Shown: positions 1 through 8,723, counted from the stretch's first letter. The stretch is 64,000 nt of DNA from JBHHUI01 sp965248775 (GCA_965248775.1 OZ252150.1:4092001-4156000), one strand, 5' to 3'. The notes: a model not told the origin generated them from the letters alone. Made by a program: numbers and translations.

Positions 1-476
1 AACTGGATATGTACTGGCTCGGGCTGGCAAACGATGCAGGTGTGCGGGAACTGACTCACACTGAGATCGGGCAGCGTACGAAAGCTGGTATCAGTCCGAA
101 CGGGGAACTTGCTGCTGCGACTTCATATACTGAAACACTAGCGCAAGTGCAGGCGCAGGCCGAGAATTTCAAGACGCCCTCCAACGTGGCGCGCTTCGAG
201 GCGTACTTTGGCGACATGCTCGCCTTTATTAATGTGTCTCGGCAAGTGCTGCGCCCGGGCAGCCATCTGGCAGTTTTTGTCGGCGATCCGAAAGTGTTCG
301 GCCAGCACGTTCCTTCCAAAGACATCTTCGCCGAATTAATGACGACGCATGGCTTTGAGATTGAACGGATTTACTTCGACACAATCAAGAGCCGTCAACT
401 TGCACTCGAACGGCAGAACGCGAACCCGGAAGGCATGCCCGGCGAGTGGCTAATTATTGGCCGAAAATCATCCTAA
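1..476 (+). CDS. DNA/RNA methyltransferase, C-terminal part (cut by window edge)
   Basis: The frame is open to the left edge, so the gene starts outside the window and about 158 residues remain. The visible part begins DMYWLGLAND and contains SRQVLRPGSHLAVFVGD, which resembles the late strands of class I SAM-dependent nucleic-acid methylases, where a loop precedes a strand ending in GD. The SAM-binding and catalytic motifs would lie upstream, so the target base cannot be told. It ends 88 bases before the convergent exporter gene. The family call is an inference from the C-terminal half only. Confidence 0.5.
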   Translation, partial: LDMYWLGLANDAGVRELTHTEIGQRTKAGISPNGELAAATSYTETLAQVQAQAENFKTPSNVARFEAYFGDMLAFINVSRQVLRPGSHLAVFVGDPKVFGQHVPSKDIFAELMTTHGFEIERIYFDTIKSRQLALERQNANPEGMPGEWLIIGRKSS

Positions 477-563
477 CCACAACGTGGAGTGCGCACGTCA
501 CTCTGCCAAGTCACGACGGCACAAAGCAATCTTCGTGAATCTGTGTCTTGTTGGTGAATCTAC

Positions 564-1916
564 TCAGCCCGAATGAAATGACGCCAGCTTGCTGTGGCGC
601 CAGACCAGATAGGCCGTCTCAAGCACCATTGCCAGCGTGATGGCAGCAAACGCCATCGGCACACCTGGTAATCCGAGCGGCACCCCTACACCCAGCGTTG
701 ACACAACCAGTACGAGTACATAAATGCCCATTGCAACAAAGAGTGGCTGGGTGCTCTTGTGGGCCATCAGCATCCCACGCAGGTAGCCTTGCCAAACGTT
801 GATCAGCGGAATCAGCACTCCCATCTGAATGCCGGTAATTGCAATATCGGCCAAGGAGGGTGAAATCCCTATCAATGATTCGAAATAGATGCGGCCCAAC
901 CCTGTAAATGCCACTAGTGTTAAAGCGCCGAATGAGAACAAAGCCAGATTGCGGCTGAATATTCGCAGTGGTTGCACCGTTTCCGGTCCCTGCAGCATCG
1001 CGATTACGGCCTCCGGTATCGCCAGCCCCGAACTGCGCGCAATGAGTAATAGTGCAAACGCGACCGGCCAAGCTGCCAGCGCAGTTTCAGGATCGGGTGA
1101 GCGGGCCAGTGCAGCGCCGATAATTGGCTGTGCCAGCAGGAGCATAAGAGTCGCCAGCGCCAGCGGGCTGTGGTAGTTTACGACTTCGCGGTAGCTGATC
1201 TCATCATCTTTGTTATCCGGCGAGTTTGGTCCGAGATGGGCTTCCATTACCTGCTGCGCAGCAAAGTGCGCGAAGATGGCCTCGGCCAGCACCCCAACCA
1301 TCAGGGCGGTCGCTCCCACAATCACGCCTGGCCAATCTGTCAGGATCGCCAACACCCCGGCCGTCCCCGCGGATGCAATCAGTCGCACCAGCGTGCCATA
1401 GCCTACGCGGCGTGTTGCGCCATAACGGATCATCACGCCCTGTTTGAACCGGCGCCAACCGATGGCAGCCGTCCAGAAAAGCATGATGCGCATGCCCGGC
1501 AGCGCTGCATCGGCAATGGCCGTTGGAATGCCCATGGCCTGGCGCACGACCAGATCGTATAGCGGTGTCCAGCCGAACAGGAACGTGAGCACCGTTAGCC
1601 CGAGGTTCAGATGGATCGTGAAGCGCCGCAACTGCAGATAGGATTGCCGGCCACGCGCGAGAGCGGTGGCCGTGCCCAGCAGTGGAATAACGGGGCTTTC
1701 GATGGTTACCGAAAGCCCGATCATAATGCCATAGGCTGCGATCATACGGGCCGCATCCGGTAGCCGGGCTATCGCGGAATTGATCGCGGGACCTTCCATT
1801 GCCATCAACAGCCAACTGGCTGCCAACGGCAAATAGAAGAATAATATTTGCCGTTGCGTCAACGCCGGTTTTGTCTGCTGCTTGCGGAATCGTGTAGTAT
1901 GCGCTCTTGAATACAT
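564..1916 (-). CDS. Polytopic membrane protein, MATE/ANK-like exporter
   Basis: 450 residues with about 12 hydrophobic segments and a short basic N-terminus. The stretch LPLAASWLLMAMEGPAINS followed by ESPVIPLLGTATAL resembles the first helices of MATE-like or progressive-ankylosis-like proteins of the MOP flippase superfamily. Length fits that superfamily (about 430-480). The substrate cannot be read from sequence. A terminator-like hairpin sits directly before the ATG. It is a single gene with no operon partners, convergent with the methyltransferase and divergent from the glycosyltransferase. Confidence 0.55.
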   Translation of the reverse strand: MYSRAHTTRFRKQQTKPALTQRQILFFYLPLAASWLLMAMEGPAINSAIARLPDAARMIAAYGIMIGLSVTIESPVIPLLGTATALARGRQSYLQLRRFTIHLNLGLTVLTFLFGWTPLYDLVVRQAMGIPTAIADAALPGMRIMLFWTAAIGWRRFKQGVMIRYGATRRVGYGTLVRLIASAGTAGVLAILTDWPGVIVGATALMVGVLAEAIFAHFAAQQVMEAHLGPNSPDNKDDEISYREVVNYHSPLALATLMLLLAQPIIGAALARSPDPETALAAWPVAFALLLIARSSGLAIPEAVIAMLQGPETVQPLRIFSRNLALFSFGALTLVAFTGLGRIYFESLIGISPSLADIAITGIQMGVLIPLINVWQGYLRGMLMAHKSTQPLFVAMGIYVLVLVVSTLGVGVPLGLPGVPMAFAAITLAMVLETAYLVWRHSKLASFHSG

Positions 1917-1923
1917 ATCAAAA

Positions 1924-1953
1924 CCCCGCGCTGATCCTAGGGCGGACGCGGGG
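1924..1953 (-). promoter_or_regulatory. Hairpin with T-run directly upstream of the exporter start
   Basis: CCCCGCG at 1924-1930 pairs with CGCGGGG at 1947-1953. On the minus strand the stem is followed at once by TTTT, and the ATG is only a few bases further. A terminator shape in a 5' leader could act as an attenuator or mask the ribosome site. It may also just be a dispersed repeat. No promoter for the gene is clear. Confidence 0.35.
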
Positions 1954-2005
1954 CTGCCGGAAGTTTACCACCTTCAAAGAAGATGCCAGGAACTCGGTAG
2001 CTGCA

Positions 2006-2069
2006 GGTGCCTGGCACTTGTCCGGATGCGAAACGAGGCTACGATAATGTTATGAACGTGCCAGGCACC
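2006..2069. repeat. Inverted pair of GTGCCTGGCAC-type short palindromic repeats
   Basis: GGTGCCTGGCAC at 2006-2017 and its exact reverse complement GTGCCAGGCACC at 2058-2069 flank a 40-base spacer just ahead of the glycosyltransferase core. Each copy is itself nearly palindromic. The same 11-mer appears once more at 62832-62842, inside the P-type ATPase gene. This looks like a dispersed small repeat. The pair can also fold as a 12-bp hairpin. Confidence 0.6.
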
Positions 2070-2075
2070 GCAGCC

Positions 2076-3092
2076 ATGCCATCCGTCTCCGTCCTCCTCC
2101 CCGTTTACAACGCCGCAAAAACATTACCGGCTGCCCTCGAAAGCCTGTTTAGACAGACCTTCGCGGACTTTGAGATCATTGCTGTTGACGATGGTTCGAC
2201 AGATGCCAGCCCGGCCATCCTGCGTGCAGCTGCGGCAGAAGACTCGCGTTTGTGTCCACTCTATTTAGATCACTTGGGGTTGGTGAACACCTTGCAGCAG
2301 GGGCTGGCTGCCTGCCAAGGCGAGTACGTCGCCCGCATGGATGCAGATGATCTCTGCTCTCCGGAACGACTCGAGCAGCAATTGGAATATCTGCGCACCC
2401 ATCCCGAAATCAGTGTTGTCGGATGTTTGGTTGAAATCCTGTCGCTGGAAGCGGAACGCGAGGGCTTTGCCCGCTATGCCGAATGGCTCAACAGTCTCGT
2501 CGATCTGCAGGACATCCGCCGGGACATCTTCGTCGAAAGCCCGCTGGCACATCCATCAACCATGCTGCGCCGTGAGGAATTGTTAGCGCTCGGCGGCTAT
2601 GTAGACAACGGGTGGCCGGAAGACTACGACCTTTGGTTGCGTTACTTCAACGCCGGCAAGCAGTTTGCGAAAGTACCACAAGCATTGCTGCAGTGGCGTG
2701 ACGATGACGAACGTCTGACGCGTACAGACTCACGCTATTCCGTTGAAAACTTCCTAAGAGCGAAAGCCCACTATCTCTCGCAAGGTCCGCTGCGTAACCG
2801 CGATGCCGTATTCATCTGGGGCGCCGGGCAAATGGGCCGCCGCATTTCAAAACATCTGGTACGGGGTGGCGCGCCACTGGTTGCATTTCTGGATATCGAT
2901 GTGAAGAAGATTGGCGCCACACTGCGCGGCTTGCCCATCCAAGCAGCAGACGAACTACCAAACATGTTCCACGTATATCGACATCCGATTGTGCTGGCGG
3001 CTGTATCCTCACACGGTGCGCGCCCGCTCATTCGCGCGCGGTTAGATGATTGGGGCCTGGTGGAAACGGAGGATTATTGGTGTGTCGCTTGA
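2076..3092 (+). CDS. Family 2 glycosyltransferase with C-terminal Rossmann-like domain
   Basis: The N-terminal GT-A fold begins MPSVSVLLPVYNAAKTL and continues with DDGSTDASPAIL and MDADD (the DxD metal/nucleotide-sugar motif), then WPEDYDLWLR, typical of GT2. From about residue 240 there is a second domain starting VFIWGAGQMGRRIS, a glycine-rich nucleotide-binding turn as in PglD N-terminal domains, ending near LVETEDYWCVA. I chose the ATG at 2076 because the GT2 fold starts right after it. An in-frame ATG at 2052 would add eight residues that run through a short repeat. The acceptor is unknown. The 3' end overlaps the patatin gene by 19 bases, tail to tail. Confidence 0.8.
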   Translation: MPSVSVLLPVYNAAKTLPAALESLFRQTFADFEIIAVDDGSTDASPAILRAAAAEDSRLCPLYLDHLGLVNTLQQGLAACQGEYVARMDADDLCSPERLEQQLEYLRTHPEISVVGCLVEILSLEAEREGFARYAEWLNSLVDLQDIRRDIFVESPLAHPSTMLRREELLALGGYVDNGWPEDYDLWLRYFNAGKQFAKVPQALLQWRDDDERLTRTDSRYSVENFLRAKAHYLSQGPLRNRDAVFIWGAGQMGRRISKHLVRGGAPLVAFLDIDVKKIGATLRGLPIQAADELPNMFHVYRHPIVLAAVSSHGARPLIRARLDDWGLVETEDYWCVA

Positions 3093-3940
3093 TCGTCGGC
3101 GAGTGCTTGGCTGGCATCCCGGTAGCCCAGCTCGATCAGGTGATCGATCTGATCCACATCGTAGCTGAGGATCCATTCTAGCGGCACATATTCGCTCGGC
3201 GCGATCACCGTCAAGTTAATCACGCGATGGTCAGTGTCGAGGCCGGAATGCACTCGTGCATTTACGCGTTGCAGTTGCTTAAGATCATTTTCGAACGAGG
3301 CCAGCAACACAAGCTCAAAGGCGAATCCCGCAGCACGGACGAGGTTGCGTGCAAGTGGCATACGCCGCGCGCCGACAGGTGAAAGTAGCACCACGATAAT
3401 TTCATGGGCTCCCGCGTCAATCGCAGGTGCAAGGGGCGTGGAGGCCATCACGCCACCATCCCAATAATGCATGCCGTTCAGAATCGTCCACGGATAAACG
3501 ATGGGGATGCTGCACGAAGCCAGCACATGGCGGACGGTGATCTCGTCATTTGTGAAAATGCGCAGTTGGCCGCTCTCTACCTCGGTGGCAGTGATGCGCA
3601 ACTGGATCGGGCTGCCGACCAAGCGATCGAAATCAATCTGATCCTGCAGGGTGCGCGCCCATGGATCGGTACTGAGCAAACTCGGCCAACGCAGGATGCG
3701 CCAGAAGTCACGCCGCAGGCGATGCACGCGCTTGACGTTCATCTGCCGCCATTCGTGTTCCAGGGAGGCCGCGTTATGCCCGCTCGCAAGCATGGCGCCA
3801 TTGACCGCGCCAATGGAGGTGCCCACGATTACGCCCGGCAAGAGATTTAATTCTTCGAGCGCTTTGTAAACACCAACCTGATAGGCACCGCGCCCGCCGC
3901 CACCAGAGAGGACGAGCGCGCGAGTCGGCTCAGCGTTCAA
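3074..3940 (-). CDS. Patatin-like phospholipase / lipid acyl hydrolase
   Basis: 288 residues with the full patatin signature: the oxyanion loop GGGGRGAYQ (residues 13-21), the nucleophile elbow GTSIG (Ser42) and the catalytic Asp in DGG (Asp161). There is no signal peptide, so it is likely a cytoplasmic or membrane-associated esterase/phospholipase. It follows ccmD with a 4-base overlap (ATGA type), so it is probably cotranscribed with the cytochrome maturation operon. A functional link is not evident. Confidence 0.85.
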   Translation of the reverse strand: MNAEPTRALVLSGGGGRGAYQVGVYKALEELNLLPGVIVGTSIGAVNGAMLASGHNAASLEHEWRQMNVKRVHRLRRDFWRILRWPSLLSTDPWARTLQDQIDFDRLVGSPIQLRITATEVESGQLRIFTNDEITVRHVLASCSIPIVYPWTILNGMHYWDGGVMASTPLAPAIDAGAHEIIVVLLSPVGARRMPLARNLVRAAGFAFELVLLASFENDLKQLQRVNARVHSGLDTDHRVINLTVIAPSEYVPLEWILSYDVDQIDHLIELGYRDASQALADDQATHQ

Positions 3941-4119
3941 TGTTTATCTGAATCTTCGAGTAGCTCTTCGATCATCTTTGCATCTCTTCGCAGGTTGCGC
4001 ATGCGCACATAGATTGAGAGGACGAAGCCGATCCCAATGACGCCGAACATGACGAAACCGAGGAGCAGATAGGAGGATGTATCGGGGGTCGTTTGAAATA
4101 ACATAAGTTCCAGGTTCAA
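3937..4119 (-). CDS. ccmD: CcmD-like small membrane protein
   Basis: 60 residues with one transmembrane segment (about 18-38, SYLLLGFVMFGVIGIGFVLS) followed by a basic and then acidic tail (RMRNLRRDAKMIEELLED). Size, topology and place right after ccmC match CcmD, which holds the CcmABC heme-release complex together. Sequence conservation of CcmD is always low, so the name rests on context. It overlaps the patatin start. Confidence 0.6.
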   Translation of the reverse strand: MNLELMLFQTTPDTSSYLLLGFVMFGVIGIGFVLSIYVRMRNLRRDAKMIEELLEDSDKH

Positions 4120-4122
4120 GGT

Positions 4123-4169
4123 TTGAAAGTTTCAAGTTGCCTTCCACAATGGCAACCTGAAACCTTCAA
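4123..4169 (-). other. Intercistronic hairpin between ccmC and ccmD
   Basis: Two 19-base arms (4123-4141 and 4151-4169) with a 9-base loop. As DNA they differ at two positions. Read as minus-strand RNA, the strand on which ccm is transcribed, both mismatches become G-U pairs, so the stem is fully paired; plus-strand RNA would have two A-C mismatches. No U-run follows. It may protect or process the transcript, or tune ccmD translation. Confidence 0.6.
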
Positions 4170-4179
4170 GATGTCACTT

Positions 4180-4878
4180 TCAACTCACAAATTTTGCCCG
4201 CAGTGCTGCCACATGTTCTGACAATCGTTCAAGTCGCACGCGATGCCAAAGTAATGTGATATACAGCAGCGTGAAAGTGAAGAAACTAAAGAGAAGCGTT
4301 TGCACCATGCGCGGCGTCATATTGAAGCCACCCTCAGCCTCAGGGTCGCCGGTTCCAATTACCACCGGATGAATGGTGCGCCAGATGCGAATGGCGAAAA
4401 AGGTCAGCGGTACACTCACAAACGCCACGATGCCATAAACGGATGCGAATCGCCGCCGCCGTTCCGGGTCGTCTATACCCTGCCGCAACATCAGATAGGC
4501 CACGTACAAAAGCAACATGATAGTCGTCGTAGTAAGGCGCGGGTCCCAGGTCCACCAGGTATTCCAGATCGGCCGCGCCCAGATCGCACCACCGGCAGTG
4601 CCCATTATCGTGAAGACAAGTCCGATTTCCGCGGAGCCTACTGCGATGCGATCCCACTTCAGGTTCCCGGTACGCAGATAAATAATGCCCACGATAAATG
4701 TAACTAAGAAGGCCAGCATCCCAACCCACAACGAAGAAACGTGGTAATAGAACACGCGCTGCACCTGGCCCATCACCACCTCCAGTGGAGCGTAGAAAAA
4801 GACCATGTAGAGCGAGACAAGGAACAGGGCTGCGCTGATATAAGTGAGAGCTCGCAGGTTACGGCTTACGGGTTCCAT
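4180..4878 (-). CDS. ccmC: Heme exporter/heme-handling protein CcmC
   Basis: 232 residues, six transmembrane helices. The tryptophan-rich WWD motif is present as WNTWWTWDPRLT, flanked by helices carrying candidate heme ligands (YYHVSS and RTIHP). CcmC delivers heme to CcmE. It is followed by a hairpin and ccmD, and preceded by ccmB with a 3-base gap, so it sits in the ccmABCD module. Confidence 0.92.
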   Translation of the reverse strand: MEPVSRNLRALTYISAALFLVSLYMVFFYAPLEVVMGQVQRVFYYHVSSLWVGMLAFLVTFIVGIIYLRTGNLKWDRIAVGSAEIGLVFTIMGTAGGAIWARPIWNTWWTWDPRLTTTTIMLLLYVAYLMLRQGIDDPERRRRFASVYGIVAFVSVPLTFFAIRIWRTIHPVVIGTGDPEAEGGFNMTPRMVQTLLFSFFTFTLLYITLLWHRVRLERLSEHVAALRAKFVS

Positions 4879-4881
4879 TAT

Positions 4882-5631
4882 TTACTCCTCAACGAGATAA
4901 TCAAATGTCATATATGCGATCGCCAGAAAGATCACATTGTACGTTACAACGAGACTGAAAGCAGCTGAGATGCGACTCCACTCAACACCCGCCAACAGGC
5001 CCTGGCTGACACGCACAGCCGCAAGCACGACCGGCAGGGAGACTGGGAAGAGCAGCACTGGCAGCATCACCTCGCGGGCGCGGGTATGTACCGCCATTGC
5101 GGCCAGTAGCGTTCCAACAATCGCATAGCCTAATGTTCCGAGAACGACCACGAGTAAAAATAGCGGTTCGAATAACGCTATCCCATAAAGGATACTGAAC
5201 ACCGGAATAACAACCACTTCCACCAGCAATATAAACACGAAAGTACTGATAAGTTTTCCGAAGAAGATCGCGCTGCGGTCCACGGGTGCGAGCAGCAAGC
5301 CGTCGAAAGAGCCGCGGTCAATTTCGCTCGCAAAGGTGCGGTTAAGTCCCAATGTGGCTGCGAAAATGAACGTAACCCACAACACTCCGGCGGCGACATT
5401 TTCGCGCGCGGTACGGTCCAGTTGCAGTGCGAAGTTGAAAATCACTATGACCAGCAGCGAGAAAACAATTAGCGCCGTGATGATTTCTTTACTGCGCAGC
5501 TCTGCCGCAATATCCTTCCAGACGATGGCGACGGCAGCCCGCAATGTTCCTGGTGCTGGAGTCTCTACAATTGCCCTCGAAACATCCGGCAAAGTCGACA
5601 CGCTTTGCAGCGGCTCACTGATGTTATCCAT
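4882..5631 (-). CDS. ccmB: Heme exporter protein CcmB (ABC permease)
   Basis: 249 residues with six predicted transmembrane segments; the N-terminal WKDIAAELRSKEIITALIVF and central FASEIDRGSFDGLLLAPVDR are typical of CcmB. It is the membrane half of the CcmAB ATPase that releases holo-CcmE from CcmC. Its start overlaps the end of ccmA by 8 bases, indicating translational coupling. An extended N-terminus of about 30 residues precedes the usual start of the family. Confidence 0.9.
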   Translation of the reverse strand: MDNISEPLQSVSTLPDVSRAIVETPAPGTLRAAVAIVWKDIAAELRSKEIITALIVFSLLVIVIFNFALQLDRTARENVAAGVLWVTFIFAATLGLNRTFASEIDRGSFDGLLLAPVDRSAIFFGKLISTFVFILLVEVVVIPVFSILYGIALFEPLFLLVVVLGTLGYAIVGTLLAAMAVHTRAREVMLPVLLFPVSLPVVLAAVRVSQGLLAGVEWSRISAAFSLVVTYNVIFLAIAYMTFDYLVEE

Positions 5632-6358
5632 TCACCACCCCGGCATACATTTCGGTAAAGTGCGCCGCGTCGATTTCCCGCGTCGTTTGGTTGAACGCGA
5701 TCTTGCCGCGCCGGAGAACTGCAACACGATCCGCAAGTGCGAGTCCACGCGCCAAATCGTGCGTGGTCATTAACACAGTGCGACCGGCAGCCGCGACCGC
5801 CTTTAGTACGTCGTCCAACATCGCCGCAGCATCCTGATCAAGGCCGGTATGCGGCTCATCGAAGAGCATAACAGCCGGTTTGTGTAGGACAGCACGCGCA
5901 ACGGCAAGTCGTTGTTGCATGCCACGCGAGAAGGTGCGCACAAGTTCGCGCCGCCGTTGGGCCAAGCCCACTTGCTCCAACACTGCGTCAATGCGTGGGC
6001 CGGACTCCGGCACGAGGTACATGCGGGCATAAAAACGCAGATTCTCTTCGGCAGTCAGGTCGTTGTAAAGCAAAGTCTGATGCGATACAACGCCCAGCGC
6101 ACTGCGGATAATATGTGCATGCGAGGCCAGGTCGAAGCCGCCCACTTGCACGCGTCCAACCGTGGGGCGCATCAGAGTCGCCACAATACGCAACAACGTC
6201 GTTTTCCCGGCGCCGTTAGGCCCAAAGAGGGTGACAAACTCTCCTTTGGCGACCGATAAGTCCACACCGCGCAAAACCGGCCTGTGGCCGAAAGACTTTC
6301 CGAGTGAATTAATCTCAATCATCGCGATTGTGCCTGCTGGATTGGCTGCAGCGCTCAA
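5624..6358 (-). CDS. ccmA: CcmA, ATPase of the CcmABCD heme complex
   Basis: 244 residues with Walker A GPNGAGKTT, signature FSRGMQQRL, Walker B VMLFDEPHTGLD and a switch His in TTHD. An internal Met (MIEINSLGKSFGH, residue 13) is an alternative start nearer to the family's usual N-terminus. It lies between the diheme lipoprotein and ccmB and overlaps ccmB. ABC subfamily membership relies on adjacency to ccmB and ccmC. Confidence 0.92.
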   Translation of the reverse strand: MSAAANPAGTIAMIEINSLGKSFGHRPVLRGVDLSVAKGEFVTLFGPNGAGKTTLLRIVATLMRPTVGRVQVGGFDLASHAHIIRSALGVVSHQTLLYNDLTAEENLRFYARMYLVPESGPRIDAVLEQVGLAQRRRELVRTFSRGMQQRLAVARAVLHKPAVMLFDEPHTGLDQDAAAMLDDVLKAVAAAGRTVLMTTHDLARGLALADRVAVLRRGKIAFNQTTREIDAAHFTEMYAGVVNG

Positions 6359-6363
6359 ATTTT

Positions 6364-8238
6364 TCAGATGTCCAATCTATGCGTATGAATGAGATCGACT
6401 AAGGCATGCTTCAATTCTGCACGCTGTCGTTGATAGTCTGCTTTGGCGAGTGCGCCTTGCGCTTTTGTCGTATCCAATTCCGCTATGGAGCGCAGCAACT
6501 CGTCACGCTGTTGGACTGCCTGTTGTAGTGACACGGTTGCAGACTGCCTACCCATCCACCAATGCGCCCACACAGCCAGCACAACCGCCAGTGCGCCGAG
6601 CCCAATCAGCAGATCGCGCGTTGTACTGCCCTGGACAAAGGTACTCAACCCCGCAGATTCAGTATAGCCGCGCAGTTCGAAGCGCAACGAATCGCCGGGC
6701 GCAAGCGCCGGGCCGCTGTGCGGCACGATCCGCAACCCATCACCAAAATCGCGCGGTTCCTGACTCACGAAGTCCGCAGCCACCAAACGCAGATTGCCTT
6801 CCGGCAACACAATATTCGTCTCACCGATGGGAAACGTGGCAAGTTGATCAAAAGTCAGACTGCCATCGTAAGGGAGCAGAAACGAAAAAACAAACTGGCC
6901 TGCTTCGGTACTCGGATAGACCGGGCGCATATATCCCAGCCCAGAAGCCGTGCGCTCAACCACAGTGCCAAGCGATTCGTCATATTGCAGGTTAGTCGCA
7001 TCCGCTGGCAGGGCCAGCTCAAATGTCACCGCACTTTCGGCTACTGGAATCAGAGTCTTATCCCCGTTGTTGGCAAACACAACCACTTCGGTTACCTGCA
7101 GACTACTCGCAGCGTCCTGTATGATGACATGCAACTGCTCGAACTGCAGCACGGATACATCGGTGGTGGCTTCGAAAACGGGGATATCCAGCTGTAGTGC
7201 AGCGGAATCTTCTTCTATCAGAAGTATGTCCGAGTTGTAAAGCACTGAGTCGTGGTTGGCAGTTGTTACAACCGAGTTGCTGGGCGCGAAGATCAGATTC
7301 TCAAAGGCAAAGTTGCCGGCTGCATCCGTTGTGGTCGTATAGGTCGCGGCGATCTGAAAACTGTCGAAGACGTGCAGCGTCACTTCGGTCGGTTCCGAAA
7401 CTGCTTCGCCGATGGTCTGGTTGAGCATTGTTCCCTTCACGCTGCCCGCGCCCATGGACGAAAGCTCTTGCTCGACATCCCTTTCCGCCTCCGCATCGAC
7501 AGCAGTCCCTTCAGACGGCTCGAACCACAGTGTTCGAACGTAATCGGCCGCGGACTGAATTTCAGCTTTAGTGAGAGCCTCCGCAAACGCTGGCATCACT
7601 TCCCCCATACCCGCACGTACTGCTTCGACTAATGCTCCATTAGTGCGTTCAATCATCAGAGCACTGTCAGTGAAATCAGGCATCACTGTTATCAATGTGG
7701 CGACCTGCGGTCCGTCACCCAGCCCTGCCAGCCCATGACAGGCAGCACACCGCAACTGGTAAATCTCCGCGCCAACCTGCATGGAAGCCTCGCTCGCGCT
7801 CAGCGTGTATAGAAAGGCAACCAGATCCCAACGCTCAGTCAAACTCAGAGCCTGGTCCCAGGGAGGCATCAGCGTCTCAATGCGCCCGTTGGTAATGATC
7901 TCAAACCATTCGGCCGGGGTGCGTAGCTCTGCCAGACGCCCGTCGGTGAAGTCGGGCATGGGTGTATCAATCTCCCCGGCAAACTCGCCATCGCCCGCAC
8001 CCCTCGACCCATGGCAGCGCGTACAGTTTTCGGCAAACAACAGCGCGCCCGCCGCTGCAGAGGGTTGCGCTAGCGGCGCAAGGATGGGTTGTAGCTCTAT
8101 TTCTGGTTCGGCGATCGGTAATACTGCGTTGGGAGGTGGCGCGATATCTCCTGCGAGAGAGCAGCCGGAGATTGCTACAACAACGACTAGGAACGCAATC
8201 GAGAGAAGGGGGTTGCCTGCAATGCGCAGGGCCCTCAT
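6364..8238 (-). CDS. Diheme cytochrome c lipoprotein with C-terminal membrane anchor
   Basis: 624 residues. The N-terminus is a lipoprotein signal with lipobox ISGC (Cys26). Two class I heme domains follow, with CTRCH at 72-76 and CAACH at 164-168 and Met-ligand candidates in LMPPW and VMPAF. Next come a long beta-rich region, from about 265 with a carboxypeptidase-regulatory-like segment (TYTTTTDAAGNFAFENL), a transmembrane helix near 545-565 and a final coiled coil resembling CcmI tails (ELLRSIAELD and later ADYQRQRAELKHALVDLI). It overlaps the upstream gene by 4 bases. Its role may be as a membrane electron carrier; a part in cytochrome assembly is only suggested by location. Confidence 0.75.
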   Translation of the reverse strand: MRALRIAGNPLLSIAFLVVVVAISGCSLAGDIAPPPNAVLPIAEPEIELQPILAPLAQPSAAAGALLFAENCTRCHGSRGAGDGEFAGEIDTPMPDFTDGRLAELRTPAEWFEIITNGRIETLMPPWDQALSLTERWDLVAFLYTLSASEASMQVGAEIYQLRCAACHGLAGLGDGPQVATLITVMPDFTDSALMIERTNGALVEAVRAGMGEVMPAFAEALTKAEIQSAADYVRTLWFEPSEGTAVDAEAERDVEQELSSMGAGSVKGTMLNQTIGEAVSEPTEVTLHVFDSFQIAATYTTTTDAAGNFAFENLIFAPSNSVVTTANHDSVLYNSDILLIEEDSAALQLDIPVFEATTDVSVLQFEQLHVIIQDAASSLQVTEVVVFANNGDKTLIPVAESAVTFELALPADATNLQYDESLGTVVERTASGLGYMRPVYPSTEAGQFVFSFLLPYDGSLTFDQLATFPIGETNIVLPEGNLRLVAADFVSQEPRDFGDGLRIVPHSGPALAPGDSLRFELRGYTESAGLSTFVQGSTTRDLLIGLGALAVVLAVWAHWWMGRQSATVSLQQAVQQRDELLRSIAELDTTKAQGALAKADYQRQRAELKHALVDLIHTHRLDI

Positions 8239-8714
8239 CCTGCGCTCTCGACAACAGGTGCGATCTGTTTACCGCAATGCGAACAGAAACGATTCCCGGG
8301 ATTGACAGACTTCCCACAATGCGGACAGAGCCTCCCATTGGACTTATGCTGCCCAACACGCAACTTCGCAACAGCTTGCTCAATGCGCTCGTCGAGGTCG
8401 GGCACTGATGTGACATCGTCACCTGTATCCAGGGCATCAAGCTTTTTGAGCACCTGCACTCCCTCAGAGATGAGTTGCGGGCGCTGTGCTTCGTAATCAG
8501 CAGTTTCGAGCTTACCTGTGGCGTAATCGAAATCGAGGTCGAGCAATGCAGCCAGAATGCCTTCGCGGCGCGAGATTAGCACTTCAATTTCAGAGCGATC
8601 TTGCGGCGCAGCGCTCGCTTGCCCAGAATTTCTCGCATCCCAAAGAGGGCGGAGCACGATGGCCGCAACCAGCAAGAGCAGCGCAAGCGAGAGCAGGATA
8701 GAGGCCAAGTCCAT
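8235..8714 (-). CDS. CcmI-like membrane protein with C-terminal zinc ribbon
   Basis: 159 residues: one N-terminal transmembrane helix (about 4-23), then a helical segment LAALLDLDFDYATGKLETAD that matches the start of CcmI (R..LL.dL.fD...GkL...Dy), and a C-terminal zinc ribbon CPHCGKSVNPGNRFCSHCGK. CcmI presents apocytochrome to the CcmFH ligase. Here its usual TPR domain is missing and a zinc ribbon takes its place. It stands between ccmG and the cytochrome lipoprotein. Function inferred from context. Confidence 0.6.
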   Translation of the reverse strand: MDLASILLSLALLLLVAAIVLRPLWDARNSGQASAAPQDRSEIEVLISRREGILAALLDLDFDYATGKLETADYEAQRPQLISEGVQVLKKLDALDTGDDVTSVPDLDERIEQAVAKLRVGQHKSNGRLCPHCGKSVNPGNRFCSHCGKQIAPVVESAG

Positions 8715-8723
8715 TTGAATTAT

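Noticed and set aside
889..1562. Long plus-strand open frames opposite the exporter gene.
   Set aside because: They have Arg/Pro/Ser-rich, low-structure translations and lie antisense to a gene with clear membrane helices.
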